From Membranihabitans marinus (GTDB lineage Bacteria > Bacteroidota > Bacteroidia > Chitinophagales > Saprospiraceae): a stretch of 64,000 bases of DNA. Below the pieces are notes generated by a model. The model was not told the DNA's origin, ran no database searches, and was given only the letters and a program-made list of their open reading frames with translations. Numbering within the stretch: the first letter of the stretch is position 1; the number at the start of each line of letters is the position of its first letter. Below are positions 15,871 to 25,320 of the stretch, piece after piece. Where the stretch lies: the NCBI RefSeq assembly GCF_019802045.1, contig NZ_JAHVHU010000004.1, positions 329,633 through 393,632 of the forward strand. Reading direction: 5' to 3'. Position numbers and translations under genes: made by a program.

Positions 15871-18018
15871 TTACTTGACGAGCATTTCTTTCTTTAATGC
15901 CGGATAATATTTTCCGGCGTTTGATTTCTTAGCCAGGTCCCAGACGGAAGTATCCAGTTCCCGTAGGCCCAAAATAGTCGTAATCCATCCCTGGGTCCAT
16001 CCAGACTCTATAGCCCAGGCACCCCATCCATGATCAGCATTCGATCCCCAATGCTCGAACCGTTGGAAGTCAAAAGCGCGCATCCAACCCCCATCCAGTT
16101 CGGGATGTCCTTCAGACTTTACCTGAATCCGCACTAAAAATTCAGCCAGCTTATCTTCCGCTTCTTTGATGGTTGCATCTCCCGTCGCATGCGCCGCCTC
16201 ATGAAGCCCCAATAACGCAAAATTGGTGGTATACAACAAGTCACTGACGGGATCGCCATTGTGGGCAATCAAGGATGCTTCTGTGGTCCCATACGCCGCA
16301 TTGGATTGCGGCGGTGGATATCTTCCCATTTTAATTTCTCCCAATTCCTCCCGGATCGCACCGGTTTCATCCTGCAATTCCAAAAAATCATTGACCACTT
16401 TCATCAGTACCGCCCTGTTATCCGCATTGTCTTTCACGCGGACTAACCAGGCTAATGGAAGAATCATTCGTGCGCGTTCCTGCGCCAGACCATTGGTCCA
16501 GGTCCACCCATCCGGATAATGCTCCATCATAGTGTGTATGCCTTTTTCAGCGGTATTTAAAAAAACAGCATCACCGGTTTGATCATAAGTCCACAGGTAA
16601 CACGCCCACAAGTAAGCTTCAAAGTGCGGAGCCAGGTTCACGATATCGCGATCCCGGTAGTACCGCCATCCGTTTTCCTCAAAATGATCCAAATCTATGC
16701 GGCTTCCCCGAAAACCTTCCCGACCCGTCGTCCTTAGCAAAGCCACCATGGATTTCATGATCGGTTCTTCCCAGGTGTCGGTCCCGGTAAGTGCGCCTGC
16801 GGCCAATGCTCCAAGGGCAAACCGGGCATTGTCATCTCCATAACTTGCTTTGAACCAGGCCGGGGTACTAATTCCCCAGGGGATCAGACCATAAGCCGGG
16901 TGATCCGGGTCACCATACTCTTTTTTGGTGGCGATAGACTCCAACAAATAAAAGTCGAGTAAATTTGTGGAAATTTCTTTGTAATCATCATTATCAAAAA
17001 GCTCACCAGCGGTGGCAAACGCCATAGCAGATTCACTGATGCAATCCCCTCGTTTAATAATACCGATGGGTTGATTTCCGGTTTCATTTATCTCCGAAAA
17101 AATGCATTCAAAGACACCATTGGAACCATCCCCAACCGGAATTGCTGTATCATACGCCAGTTCCTGTCTTCCGTCGTCCAATATGGACTGAAGTTTTTCA
17201 TCGTATCCGTCGGGGACCAACATCCGGGCATTTTTATACCACTCAATTCCCCGTTGCACACTCTGTCTTTGAAAATCAGCAGGTAGTTTTTCTGTTTTAC
17301 CATAACTTGCGGCTACAGTGAGATCCCAATCCAGGGGTTGGAGTTCAACACCTGGTAATACATGACTCAAAATACTTTCCCATAGGGATGCCCAAGCTTC
17401 CTGGGGTGCATACCGTCCCGATACAAACCGACTCAATTGCGTCGATGCGATCCAAACCGGGAAATCCCCCCAGGCAAAAAATAAGGGATCGGATTTGTCC
17501 GGAAGTCCATAAATGGCTGAATCAAATCCGGCGACCTTTGCGGCGACGATATAACTTTCATCGACATCGTTGCTAATGTAGTGCAAGCCATTGATACCCA
17601 ATATTTGAAGACTGTCCGGCCGACCATGAAACCAACTTGATTGCTTCACCACAGCCCGCTCCGCTTTAGCCTCTACGACATCGCCAAGTTCGACTCCTGG
17701 CGCATAAGAAGGAAATTCAATGTAGCACCTCAATTGCTTTTCTTTAATCGTCGTGTAAAATTTATCATCCAGCGGCACCATGGTTTGGGGATATCCTTCA
17801 GAGAGAATTAACAAACCATTCCCTGAATTCGCGGCATTGACAGCGTCCATGGGAGATTGATGAAATTGCAAGTCGACCGAAGGATCCTTCTCAAGTAGAC
17901 GAACCAAATCGTTACTTTCCTTCCCATAGACGTGCAATTTAGCAGAATGCTGCTGGCAACCTGTGAGCAGGATAAGCGATAGGACCAGTATGCCAAAGGC
18001 ATGGATTTTTTGATTCAT
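15871..18018 (-). CDS. Lipoprotein of unknown family, probably an alpha/alpha-toroid glycan-active enzyme
   Basis: 715 residues. The leader ends in a lipobox (LLTGC, Cys21). An N-terminal alpha/beta part (about residues 28-220) contains LLILSEGYP and is followed by a long helix-rich part (about 240-700) with repeated Trp/Gly-rich helix pairs such as LAPHFEAYLWACYLWT, GLAQERARMILPLAWL and WGAWAIESGWTQGWI, the look of six-hairpin glycosidases and lyases. I could not assign it to a numbered glycoside-hydrolase or lyase family. It has its own promoter candidate (18079-18109) and is followed directly by the MFS sugar porter, which fits an enzyme that releases a sugar. Function is inference. Confidence 0.7.
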   Translation of the reverse strand: MNQKIHAFGILVLSLILLTGCQQHSAKLHVYGKESNDLVRLLEKDPSVDLQFHQSPMDAVNAANSGNGLLILSEGYPQTMVPLDDKFYTTIKEKQLRCYIEFPSYAPGVELGDVVEAKAERAVVKQSSWFHGRPDSLQILGINGLHYISNDVDESYIVAAKVAGFDSAIYGLPDKSDPLFFAWGDFPVWIASTQLSRFVSGRYAPQEAWASLWESILSHVLPGVELQPLDWDLTVAASYGKTEKLPADFQRQSVQRGIEWYKNARMLVPDGYDEKLQSILDDGRQELAYDTAIPVGDGSNGVFECIFSEINETGNQPIGIIKRGDCISESAMAFATAGELFDNDDYKEISTNLLDFYLLESIATKKEYGDPDHPAYGLIPWGISTPAWFKASYGDDNARFALGALAAGALTGTDTWEEPIMKSMVALLRTTGREGFRGSRIDLDHFEENGWRYYRDRDIVNLAPHFEAYLWACYLWTYDQTGDAVFLNTAEKGIHTMMEHYPDGWTWTNGLAQERARMILPLAWLVRVKDNADNRAVLMKVVNDFLELQDETGAIREELGEIKMGRYPPPQSNAAYGTTEASLIAHNGDPVSDLLYTTNFALLGLHEAAHATGDATIKEAEDKLAEFLVRIQVKSEGHPELDGGWMRAFDFQRFEHWGSNADHGWGAWAIESGWTQGWITTILGLRELDTSVWDLAKKSNAGKYYPALKKEMLVK

Positions 18019-18078
18019 TTTATTATTGTATTATAACAGAATTTAATTGTTCGATCGTATTGTATTTTAACTACAGCA

Positions 18079-18109
18079 CAAATTTATATTTATTATTGCG
18101 TTAACCAAG
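18079..18109 (-). promoter_or_regulatory. Bacteroidota sigma-A promoter for the lipoprotein/MFS operon
   Basis: On the minus strand CTTG (18109-18106), a 19-nt spacer and TAAATTTG (18086-18079) match the Bacteroidota consensus TTTG-N19-21-TAnnTTTG at 11 of 12 defined or semi-defined positions. The start codon at 18018 is about 60 nt downstream. It suggests that 15871-18018 and the MFS gene are transcribed separately from the SusCD part of the locus. Confidence 0.6.
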
Positions 18110-18125
18110 CATATATATATGTTTA

Positions 18126-18935
18126 TCATCTGGAAAGAATGAGGCTTTTCAAATAAGATGGATAGGTGTTTCCATCACTGGAACCTGCCCCTTCCATTCT
18201 CACCCCATAGGTCAGTGAATCTCCAAAACAAATAATGTGAACCGATTCATCAAGGAGATGTTCCTCTTTCAATTTCTCATAAACCAAGGTCGCCAACAAT
18301 TGATTCCCCTCCGCGGTCAGATGTACGCCATCTGAGACCTGGCTGTTCGATTCATTTTGAATAATAACATCTTTATTATGGGTAGGAACACGATCCTCTT
18401 TGAGGATTTGATAAAGATCAATAAAGCATACGTTCTCTTGAAGACTGATCCCGGCCATAGAATCCCGTGCTGCTTCCAATAGCTGACGCGGAGACTGTGG
18501 ATAACTCCTCCGGTCGTGGCGTTGAAATAGATACAGGGTGTCTACTGGCGGTGGACTGATCAGTACAGGTTCTATACCCGCATCAGAAATCCGATGGATC
18601 AATCGCGCGACATTATCAGAATAGTCACTTATAGTTATCATTTTAGCAGAGTTCAGTAAATCATTGGTTCCCACTAGTATAATACATACATCAGGATTCT
18701 TTTTTAATACGTCTCGGTCCAGCCTTCGAAGGAGGTCTGAACTAGTGTTTCCCGAAATCCCCTGGTTATCCACGTACACCTCAGGCTGCCCATTCAGCGG
18801 TATAATCCACAGAAGAAGCAACAGCGGTATTAAGCCATTCGTAAACGATAAATATAAATTACTCAAGTCCCTTATTTTCTGATGTGTAAAAACAGAGTCT
18901 TCCTGTCCGACTTCTCTATCTGTGAAGACAGACAA
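18126..18935 (-). CDS. SGNH/GDSL-type hydrolase with circularly permuted block order
   Basis: 269 residues if read from the TTG at 18935; a TTG at 18866 gives a shorter form (246 residues) starting right at a signal peptide (GLIPLLLLLWIIPLNG), which I prefer. There is no ATG start in frame. SGNH proteins normally run block I (GDS, nucleophile), II (Gly), III (GxND), V (DxxH). Here the order is block II (VYVDNQGISGNTS), block III (ILVGTNDLLNS), block V (SDGVHLTAEGN), and only then block I (IICFGDSLTYGV) about 35 residues from the C-terminus. All four blocks occur exactly once, so the catalytic set is complete but permuted. Such enzymes deacylate carbohydrates or lipids. It lies between the FAD oxidoreductase and the 715-residue lipoprotein of the ECF locus. 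A truncated gene fused to the start of a second copy is the alternative. Confidence 0.75.
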   Translation of the reverse strand: MSVFTDREVGQEDSVFTHQKIRDLSNLYLSFTNGLIPLLLLLWIIPLNGQPEVYVDNQGISGNTSSDLLRRLDRDVLKKNPDVCIILVGTNDLLNSAKMITISDYSDNVARLIHRISDAGIEPVLISPPPVDTLYLFQRHDRRSYPQSPRQLLEAARDSMAGISLQENVCFIDLYQILKEDRVPTHNKDVIIQNESNSQVSDGVHLTAEGNQLLATLVYEKLKEEHLLDESVHIICFGDSLTYGVRMEGAGSSDGNTYPSYLKSLILSR

Positions 18936-19079
18936 GAAGATTCCAGACCAACCTGTTCACCCCTTATCTGTAATAAAAATAACAGCTTCATGGTTTCTTG
19001 TCGCATTCTGCTTTCCCTTTTTCAGCACTATTGGCTAATCACGTTCGTGACCATACAGGCTCTACCCACAACCAGGCTT

Positions 19080-20792
19080 TTATTTTTTCGGCCAATGTGT
19101 TTCCAAGCCTTGACTGCGTATCCAATCCTGAAAATCAGCCAATCGTCTTTTATCTGATCGCACCGCCCGGGGTGGAATATTGTGTTTCATGGCATAAGCC
19201 GTCAAACAACCTACGGCCTCTCCAATACTCCACTCTACAGGATGAAGCCGGTAACACCCGTTGGTAATGTGCGTGGTCCCAATGTTTTTATTCGCTGGCA
19301 GTAGATTATTTACTCGGATGGGCAAAAGGGAGCCCAATGGTATCTGAAACGGCAGCGAACCAAAATCGATATAGTTGTCCCCCCGGTTACTGGGATGAAG
19401 GTCAATGTGATAATACCCAGTACCCACACTATCATAAAAATCAGGCGCGGTTTTTCCTTTTTCCGGTCCGGCTACCATTTTACGTTGTTCGGCTCCTACA
19501 TGTTCCTCTAGTACCGTGAATTCTGCTTTAATCCGACGCGCTTCACGTACATAGGGGTACTTAGCCATCCCATCCGCAGTTCCCATGACATCGCCACGCA
19601 ACCGAAGTCCAGGCCAGCCTTTTCCTCCATCCGGACGAGGCGCTTCGGTTTGGAGCCAATAGAACAGAGACAGATTCAACTGACGCGCACCTTCGATGGT
19701 TTCATTGAATTCTTTTTCACTGACATCGATCAAATTCCCCTTAAAATAATCATTTTGGGGCCAATTGACGATTGTAATATCGCCATCATAGGTGCCCGGC
19801 AGAAAATTGTGCCGATTGATCATTCTGCGATACAGCCAAAGATTGAGCTTGTTCCCTGTTTTCTTACCTTCCGGATGGAAGCCCAGGTCTTTGGGTTTTA
19901 AGTTTCTTGGATTGGAATAGTTGAGTTCTAAAAGCTTTCCGGCCCAAGGCGGATCCATATCGGGAACATAACTGTTCCAGTAATCATAATCTTTGGGCTT
20001 GTCGATCACGTTATCTTTCCCCGGTTGATAATCCATGGCAAAACAAAAGGTGAAAGCCTGATGGTTCCGAGGATCTGCCACTTCAGGTGCATGCAGTTCC
20101 CCGGTTTCTTTTTTGGACTCTGTACCACTGACGTACTCGGTATTGGTCATGGGCAATAAATCTCCCAGCTCGGTGGCATCGACAAAATAGGGTGCATGAA
20201 CCACCACTGCAGACCCGGTATCCTGGTCTGTCACCTCGATGGCACGTACTTCATCGCCCTGTACATCCGCTCCGGAAGCTTTGTGACGGATTAACAATTC
20301 CAATTTTCCAGCACTGATGTACGGGTTCAACATTTCCCGCAGTACCGCTACAGAAACCCGGGGCTCATGACATATTCGAGAAACCGAGCCATCGCCGGGA
20401 TTGAGGTATTTCCGATTCCGGGCCTCTTCGGTCATCGGGTAGTTCTGTTTGTAGTAATTCCGTACTTTATCCCGGTAATCCCGGTACGATTGGGGGGCGC
20501 CATGGGTCTCGATCGAACCATGCTCATCCGGCGGGACCCCTTGCTGCGCAATCTGTCCGCCAATCCAATCCGTCTCCTCAGTCAGAATGACCCGCAACCC
20601 ATTTCGGCACGCCGCCAAAGCTGCTGCACAGCCTCCCAAGCCACCACCGATGATTGCTACATCAGCGGATAATTCCCGGGGATCCTTACTCCCGGGTTTC
20701 ATTTTTCCGGCTTTCCCGGTTGCTACACAGGACGGCACGAGGGTTAATCCGCCTCCAGCGGTTATTAATTTAGCAAAATCTCTTCTTTTCAT
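19080..20792 (-). CDS. Exported FAD-dependent oxidoreductase (FAD_oxidored family)
   Basis: 570 residues. The leader MKRRDFAKLITAGGG has a twin-arginine pair and is followed by VPSC, so it may be a Tat-exported lipoprotein. The FAD loop is IIGGGLGGCAAALAA (residues 47-61), followed by VILTEETDWIGGQ, as in FAD_oxidored proteins. Later parts (DATELGDLLPMT; NNLLPANKNIGTTHITNG near the C-terminus) also fit. The start codon overlaps the stop of the preceding gene by 4 bp (ATGA), implying translational coupling. Folding with FAD in the cytoplasm before export would explain the Tat-type leader. The role in the locus may be oxidation of the imported or surface-bound compound; the substrate is unknown. 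Confidence 0.88.
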   Translation of the reverse strand: MKRRDFAKLITAGGGLTLVPSCVATGKAGKMKPGSKDPRELSADVAIIGGGLGGCAAALAACRNGLRVILTEETDWIGGQIAQQGVPPDEHGSIETHGAPQSYRDYRDKVRNYYKQNYPMTEEARNRKYLNPGDGSVSRICHEPRVSVAVLREMLNPYISAGKLELLIRHKASGADVQGDEVRAIEVTDQDTGSAVVVHAPYFVDATELGDLLPMTNTEYVSGTESKKETGELHAPEVADPRNHQAFTFCFAMDYQPGKDNVIDKPKDYDYWNSYVPDMDPPWAGKLLELNYSNPRNLKPKDLGFHPEGKKTGNKLNLWLYRRMINRHNFLPGTYDGDITIVNWPQNDYFKGNLIDVSEKEFNETIEGARQLNLSLFYWLQTEAPRPDGGKGWPGLRLRGDVMGTADGMAKYPYVREARRIKAEFTVLEEHVGAEQRKMVAGPEKGKTAPDFYDSVGTGYYHIDLHPSNRGDNYIDFGSLPFQIPLGSLLPIRVNNLLPANKNIGTTHITNGCYRLHPVEWSIGEAVGCLTAYAMKHNIPPRAVRSDKRRLADFQDWIRSQGLETHWPKK

Positions 20793-22033
20793 TCAGCAAT
20801 TCCTTTAAATGACATTTCTTGTAAAAAGGACCGGTGTGATTTTCCCGGATCCCAGGTTTCAAATACTTTTACTCGGATATACTTTACTGCGGGTACATCC
20901 GATGGAAAGCTAAAGGTATCACCCTTTTTAGCGTATTCATAATCTTCTGGCGTCACTTCACCAAATGGCAAACCAGATGGTTTGTGTGACTCACTTTCGG
21001 TCAACTTAGTCCAGTTCTCCCATCCACCATCGGCATCGGGATCATTGCTTCCCCACAATTCCCACTTTTTCATATTCGCATGAGCATAGACCAGACTTAA
21101 CGTGGAAACGACTCCACGTTGCCAGATGGTGTACTCGGTCAACTTGGCTTTAACGCCCAAATCAAAGGTGAACCAATGTGGATTACCGGCCGGATCAGCG
21201 GTTCCATACCAGCTGTTACCCGTGATATCATCATCCCAAATATTGTCGAGCTTAACATAAGACACCGGATAATTTTCGGCATCACCAGGAAGGGGGTATG
21301 AGGAAAACAAGGATTTATCCAAAGGTTCCGGACCCGGTGGTGTCAAATGGACGGTCTGAAAACCAGCATAAAAGGTATCGATTGCATTGGAATCAGGTAG
21401 GTAGGCAGTTCGATAGCGAATAGAGTCCCCAGCTGGTCTCCCTTCAATGACAGTGTTAAATTCATCTAATGAAACATCCACGACGCTCTGCTCTCCCACA
21501 GTATTTTGATAATGTATTTCTACACCAATGGCGGTTTCATAAGGTGTGTCAAACCATTTGATCTCCATGCCTTCCCGTTTGGCCACCGCACTCTTCACGC
21601 CCCTGTTCTTCAGACTGGAGATGTAATCCTCACCATAAACCATTCCCACGGTGTCCACTTTGATGGAGTGATTTCCAGCTTTATCGGATGTGACAAATTC
21701 AAAGGTATGTCTTCCCTCTTCAATGTCATCAATAATGCCGTCAAAAAAGGTAGTATCTCCGCTGAAGTCCGGTTCCAATTCCCATTCCACCGAATTATTT
21801 CTGTTGTTCCAGTAAATATTAATTTTATTTACATTTGGTGCGGCCACCAAACCAATCCGGATCTTCAGCCGGTTATTTCCGGGAAAAAAATCGATCGTTT
21901 TCGGTTTTGCACTGTAAACTTTCTCGCCGTCTTCAATAAATTTGGCATAGGTATGATCCATTTTTGTACATGCTGTAAAAAACAGACCAGCCAAGAGGGC
22001 AGAAAAGAGGTATTTGATCAAAGAATTCATCAT
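20789..22033 (-). CDS. Surface lipoprotein with DUF4998-like and DUF5000-like (discoidin-like) domains
   Basis: 414 residues with a lipobox (FFTAC, Cys about 22). The N-terminal half (residues about 30-240) has fibronectin-like strands and RLKIRIGLVAAPNVNKINIYW, characteristic of DUF4998. The C-terminal part (about 265-410), with FTFDLGVKAKLTEYTIWQR, KKWELWGSNDP and VKYIRVKVFETW, is a galactose-binding/discoidin-like fold of the DUF5000 type. Such proteins follow SusD in many loci and are thought to be surface glycan-binding proteins. It is cotranscribed with its neighbours and overlaps the oxidoreductase start. A 126-bp broken copy of its C-terminal domain lies at 30932-31057. Confidence 0.85.
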   Translation of the reverse strand: MMNSLIKYLFSALLAGLFFTACTKMDHTYAKFIEDGEKVYSAKPKTIDFFPGNNRLKIRIGLVAAPNVNKINIYWNNRNNSVEWELEPDFSGDTTFFDGIIDDIEEGRHTFEFVTSDKAGNHSIKVDTVGMVYGEDYISSLKNRGVKSAVAKREGMEIKWFDTPYETAIGVEIHYQNTVGEQSVVDVSLDEFNTVIEGRPAGDSIRYRTAYLPDSNAIDTFYAGFQTVHLTPPGPEPLDKSLFSSYPLPGDAENYPVSYVKLDNIWDDDITGNSWYGTADPAGNPHWFTFDLGVKAKLTEYTIWQRGVVSTLSLVYAHANMKKWELWGSNDPDADGGWENWTKLTESESHKPSGLPFGEVTPEDYEYAKKGDTFSFPSDVPAVKYIRVKVFETWDPGKSHRSFLQEMSFKGIAE

Positions 22034-22048
22034 ATTATATTTTTATAG

Positions 22049-23284
22049 TTATTCGACTTCATTGCCCCAAAAGCCGGTTTCGACCATCCACGCCCCACCG
22101 GTGGAAGCATTTGGCGGAGCAATAAATGTGGCTATTATCTTTATCCGAACATAGCGGATGGCCGGAGCAGATATGGGCACTGTATGTTCATCGCCAGCTG
22201 CAGCAGAGGCAATGTCCTCATTGGATATTTCCCCGACAGGCAATCCGGATGGTTTTTTTACTTCATATTCACCCAGTTTGGTCCACCCTTCGTAGCTGCC
22301 ATCCGGGCTGGGTTCGTTGCTTCCCCAAAGCTCAAAAAGTCGAGCGTTACTGGCAGAATATTCCCGGCCATCATGCACCTGCCAGGTTCGAAACCGACTC
22401 AATTTTGCTTTCACACCCAAATCAATATTAAAATGAGTGGGCAAACCTTCATTATCGGCTGTTCGAAACCCATTGTAACGGGTAGTTACATTATCCCATA
22501 AGGCGGAAAGATCCCACGTATTCGCACCATCACCGGGTAAACGAAGTTCACGGAACCGAGTCTTATCCAATTCTTCTTCAAATAATGGAGTCAGCTCCTT
22601 TTCGAGCGTATCAGATACATTTTGCCACCGGTCCTTGATATAAACACCAAAGACGACAGGTTCCGCCGGAAGCCCTCTGATGGAAAAGTCAATTTCAGGC
22701 AAGCCGGAATAAAAATTGTCATAATCTTCCCAATCCCCCAGAGAGTCCTTGGTCAGAATAGAAATGACCAGATTGTCTTGACTTTCGTTTAGCAGAGAAA
22801 CCGTGATTCCACCAAAATCGCTGTAATAGTCTAATGATTCAAATGCTTGTTGAACCGGTGAAGTCAGTGGAGTTATCCGCACAGATACCGGTTCGGATTT
22901 GTTTCCCGATCGGTCTACTGCATACAATTTCACTTCGTGTTCTTTGGTATCACCAAAACCACGAAGCGTCATTTGACGTTCATAAAATGATGTTTTCTGC
23001 TCTTGTGGAACACCGGGGCGAATTTCGTATTCACCCAGTACATAGAGCAGATCGCTGTCAGTAGGTATGGTATAGGTAATAACAGCTCCTCCGGGGATTG
23101 CTTCCCACTGAATATTTGTTACCGGGCTGGGCGCTACACTATCGTTGTCCAATGGGACATTGAGGTTTTCTTTACCACAGCTGATTAGCGTCATTGAAAG
23201 AGCAAAGAACAAAATAAAGCCCCATAAACCGAAATCCGTATTGAGCGGTATAAGTACTTGCTTTGATGAATAAGTGAATTTCAT
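22049..23284 (-). CDS. Surface lipoprotein with DUF4959/DUF5126/DUF5000-like domains
   Basis: 411 residues. The long leader ends in TLISC (Cys about 36). The first domain (about 50-130, PSPVTNIQWEAIPGGAVITY and DKGNKSEPVSV-like strands) resembles DUF4959, the middle one (about 145-240) DUF5126, and the last (about 260-405, FNIDLGVKAKLSRFRTWQ, LFELWGSNEPSPDG, VRYVRIKI) the DUF5000 discoidin-like domain. The C-terminal domain is clearly paralogous to that of the next gene (shared KKPSGLPVGE / HKPSGLPFGE). It starts 22 bp after the SusD stop. Probable role: surface glycan binding next to SusD. Confidence 0.85.
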   Translation of the reverse strand: MKFTYSSKQVLIPLNTDFGLWGFILFFALSMTLISCGKENLNVPLDNDSVAPSPVTNIQWEAIPGGAVITYTIPTDSDLLYVLGEYEIRPGVPQEQKTSFYERQMTLRGFGDTKEHEVKLYAVDRSGNKSEPVSVRITPLTSPVQQAFESLDYYSDFGGITVSLLNESQDNLVISILTKDSLGDWEDYDNFYSGLPEIDFSIRGLPAEPVVFGVYIKDRWQNVSDTLEKELTPLFEEELDKTRFRELRLPGDGANTWDLSALWDNVTTRYNGFRTADNEGLPTHFNIDLGVKAKLSRFRTWQVHDGREYSASNARLFELWGSNEPSPDGSYEGWTKLGEYEVKKPSGLPVGEISNEDIASAAAGDEHTVPISAPAIRYVRIKIIATFIAPPNASTGGAWMVETGFWGNEVE

Positions 23285-23306
23285 AGTGTGTATTAATTTA
23301 TAGTGT

Positions 23307-25298
23307 TTACCAACCCGGATTTTGAATCAATTTTTTATTGACTATTAAATCGTGCTCCCGAATGGGCCAGAAATAGTCTTTCATCTCAAAGCTTTGATTG
23401 AAAAGCAATACTGGCTGGTAATAATAAATGGGATTTTCCTGATTAATATCCCATCCTGTAATCGGTTGACTTAGTGTTCTCTCAGCCTCTTTCCAACGAC
23501 GCAAATCCCAGTACCGCCCACCTTCAAAAGCCATCTCGATCAACCGTTCCTGGTGTATGATTTCACGCAGACCTTCCTGACTCGTAAATTTTTCAGGGTT
23601 GTTGGAATGAGCCGGCCAGGCTTCTTCCACTGGTGTAAGTCCAGCTCTTTCACGAACCATGTTGATCCACTTCAATGATTCGGGCGATGGTCCTCCGACT
23701 TCATTTAATGCTTCGGCATAATACAGGTATAAATCAGCCAAGCGGATGATGGGCCATGGATATGACTGGACCTGATAGGTCGCATCCGTTTGGATTACAT
23801 TTAAAAAATTCACTAACTTTTTTGCAAAATAGCCGGTGATGGAATATTGATCACCCCGTGACTTTCCTGAATAACTACCCAGTCTTCCTTCCAGGTGGTA
23901 TAAATCTTCCTGATCGTATTTTCCCTGGCCATACCAGACTCCGCCATCAAATCCCAAACCGGCATAAAAACGCTCTTCCCGGTCAAAATTCAGTTTAGCG
24001 GTTTCATATCCCGGATAGATATACAGTGAATCTTCCAGGGACGCTGTATCAATTTCATACCGGTTGTGGTAATCCCAGGTCCGATCTTCATCGATCGGAA
24101 CTCCATTAGCCGTGTAATACATTTCCGCTATCTTTATCGGAGGAGCGTACATGGCATGCGCACCAGTGGTTTTTGCGCCGGTTACTCCTACTGATGGATC
24201 CAGGATGGCTTGCGCCTGTGCTTGTATTTCCGAGGCCATGCTATTTGTTGAGCCCCAAATAATTTCCGAATTCCATTTTTCGGCCAGTGTATTGCGGATA
24301 TTCATTTGGGTCTGGAGCTCCGGTCCCAGATTGTAAACATCGACCAAAGGGCGGAAATAATATAATTTATGTCCGGTGGCGTGACTTGCCTCAATGGCAT
24401 CGAGACAAGCATCTGCAGCTTTTTGCCACTTTTCAGGCTGATATTGTTGATTAAAAAATGGTTCACCCTCTGCATTGGTAAAAAAGCTATAGTCGGTGTT
24501 CCCGTTAAAAAGCGGACTGGCAGCATTCATCAGAATCCGGGCTTTGATGGCCAATACAATGGGTTTCGTAATTCGTCCCATTTCGGAAACCGGATTGAGA
24601 ATCGTCTCCGGCAGATCATCAGCTGATGCATCGAGTAAGTCGACAATGTAACTAAAACATTCATCCACAGGTTGTCTGATCACCTGAACTTCTGTAATAT
24701 CTGAAGATACAGGCAGATTTTGATCAATGATGGGTATAGGACCATACATCCGAAGTAAAAACCAATGATAGTATGCTTTCAGGAACTTGACTTCTGCGGT
24801 CCACCTGGCCCGTTCACGCGAGGTCATATCAGGCACCTTGTCAATATTGTCCAGAAATATGTTACAATCTCTAATGGCCTGAAACATGGAGATCCCTCCT
24901 TTGTATCCGTCCCAAAAGTTGAGATAGGGATTCAGAATATTCTGATTGTCCCGGGCGATTTCCCAATTTTCCGGAGGTCGGAACACCGGAATGTTTTTAT
25001 ATGGGTAATAAAACCACACTTCATCGCCACTTAACAAAGCAGGGTTGTTCCCCGTATGCGCATGTTTGGGTAAATAAGAATAGCAGGTGAATAGGTATTT
25101 CTCCGCCTGGCTTCGCAGCTTAAAGGCATTGTCCACCGTCGCAATGTTGTCCGGCACAATGTCCAGATAATTACAGGATCCTGCGAAAAAGACCACGATA
25201 AACAATGGACCAAAGCTATTTTTCAACCTTGAACAGCATCTGACCACAGATTCGGTGACTACCTTTGATTTAAAATAATAGTATAAATTATATAGCAT
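23307..25298 (-). CDS. SusD/RagB-family outer-membrane lipoprotein
   Basis: 663 residues, longer than usual for the family. Lipobox FFAGSC (Cys about 42) lies behind an unusually long N-terminal segment, so the true start may be an internal codon. Typical parts are VDNAFKLRSQAEKYLFTCYSYLP, the helix pair around AEVKFLKAYYHWFLLRMYGP, and the C-terminal LIEMAFEGGRYWDLRRWKEAER, then YFWPIREHDLIVN and NPGW at the end. It starts 22 bp after the SusC stop. It should cap the STN-type SusC transporter and bind its ligand at the cell surface. Confidence 0.94.
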   Translation of the reverse strand: MLYNLYYYFKSKVVTESVVRCCSRLKNSFGPLFIVVFFAGSCNYLDIVPDNIATVDNAFKLRSQAEKYLFTCYSYLPKHAHTGNNPALLSGDEVWFYYPYKNIPVFRPPENWEIARDNQNILNPYLNFWDGYKGGISMFQAIRDCNIFLDNIDKVPDMTSRERARWTAEVKFLKAYYHWFLLRMYGPIPIIDQNLPVSSDITEVQVIRQPVDECFSYIVDLLDASADDLPETILNPVSEMGRITKPIVLAIKARILMNAASPLFNGNTDYSFFTNAEGEPFFNQQYQPEKWQKAADACLDAIEASHATGHKLYYFRPLVDVYNLGPELQTQMNIRNTLAEKWNSEIIWGSTNSMASEIQAQAQAILDPSVGVTGAKTTGAHAMYAPPIKIAEMYYTANGVPIDEDRTWDYHNRYEIDTASLEDSLYIYPGYETAKLNFDREERFYAGLGFDGGVWYGQGKYDQEDLYHLEGRLGSYSGKSRGDQYSITGYFAKKLVNFLNVIQTDATYQVQSYPWPIIRLADLYLYYAEALNEVGGPSPESLKWINMVRERAGLTPVEEAWPAHSNNPEKFTSQEGLREIIHQERLIEMAFEGGRYWDLRRWKEAERTLSQPITGWDINQENPIYYYQPVLLFNQSFEMKDYFWPIREHDLIVNKKLIQNPGW

Positions 25299-25320
25299 GA
25301 TTGTTCTGTTTCCAGTTTGA

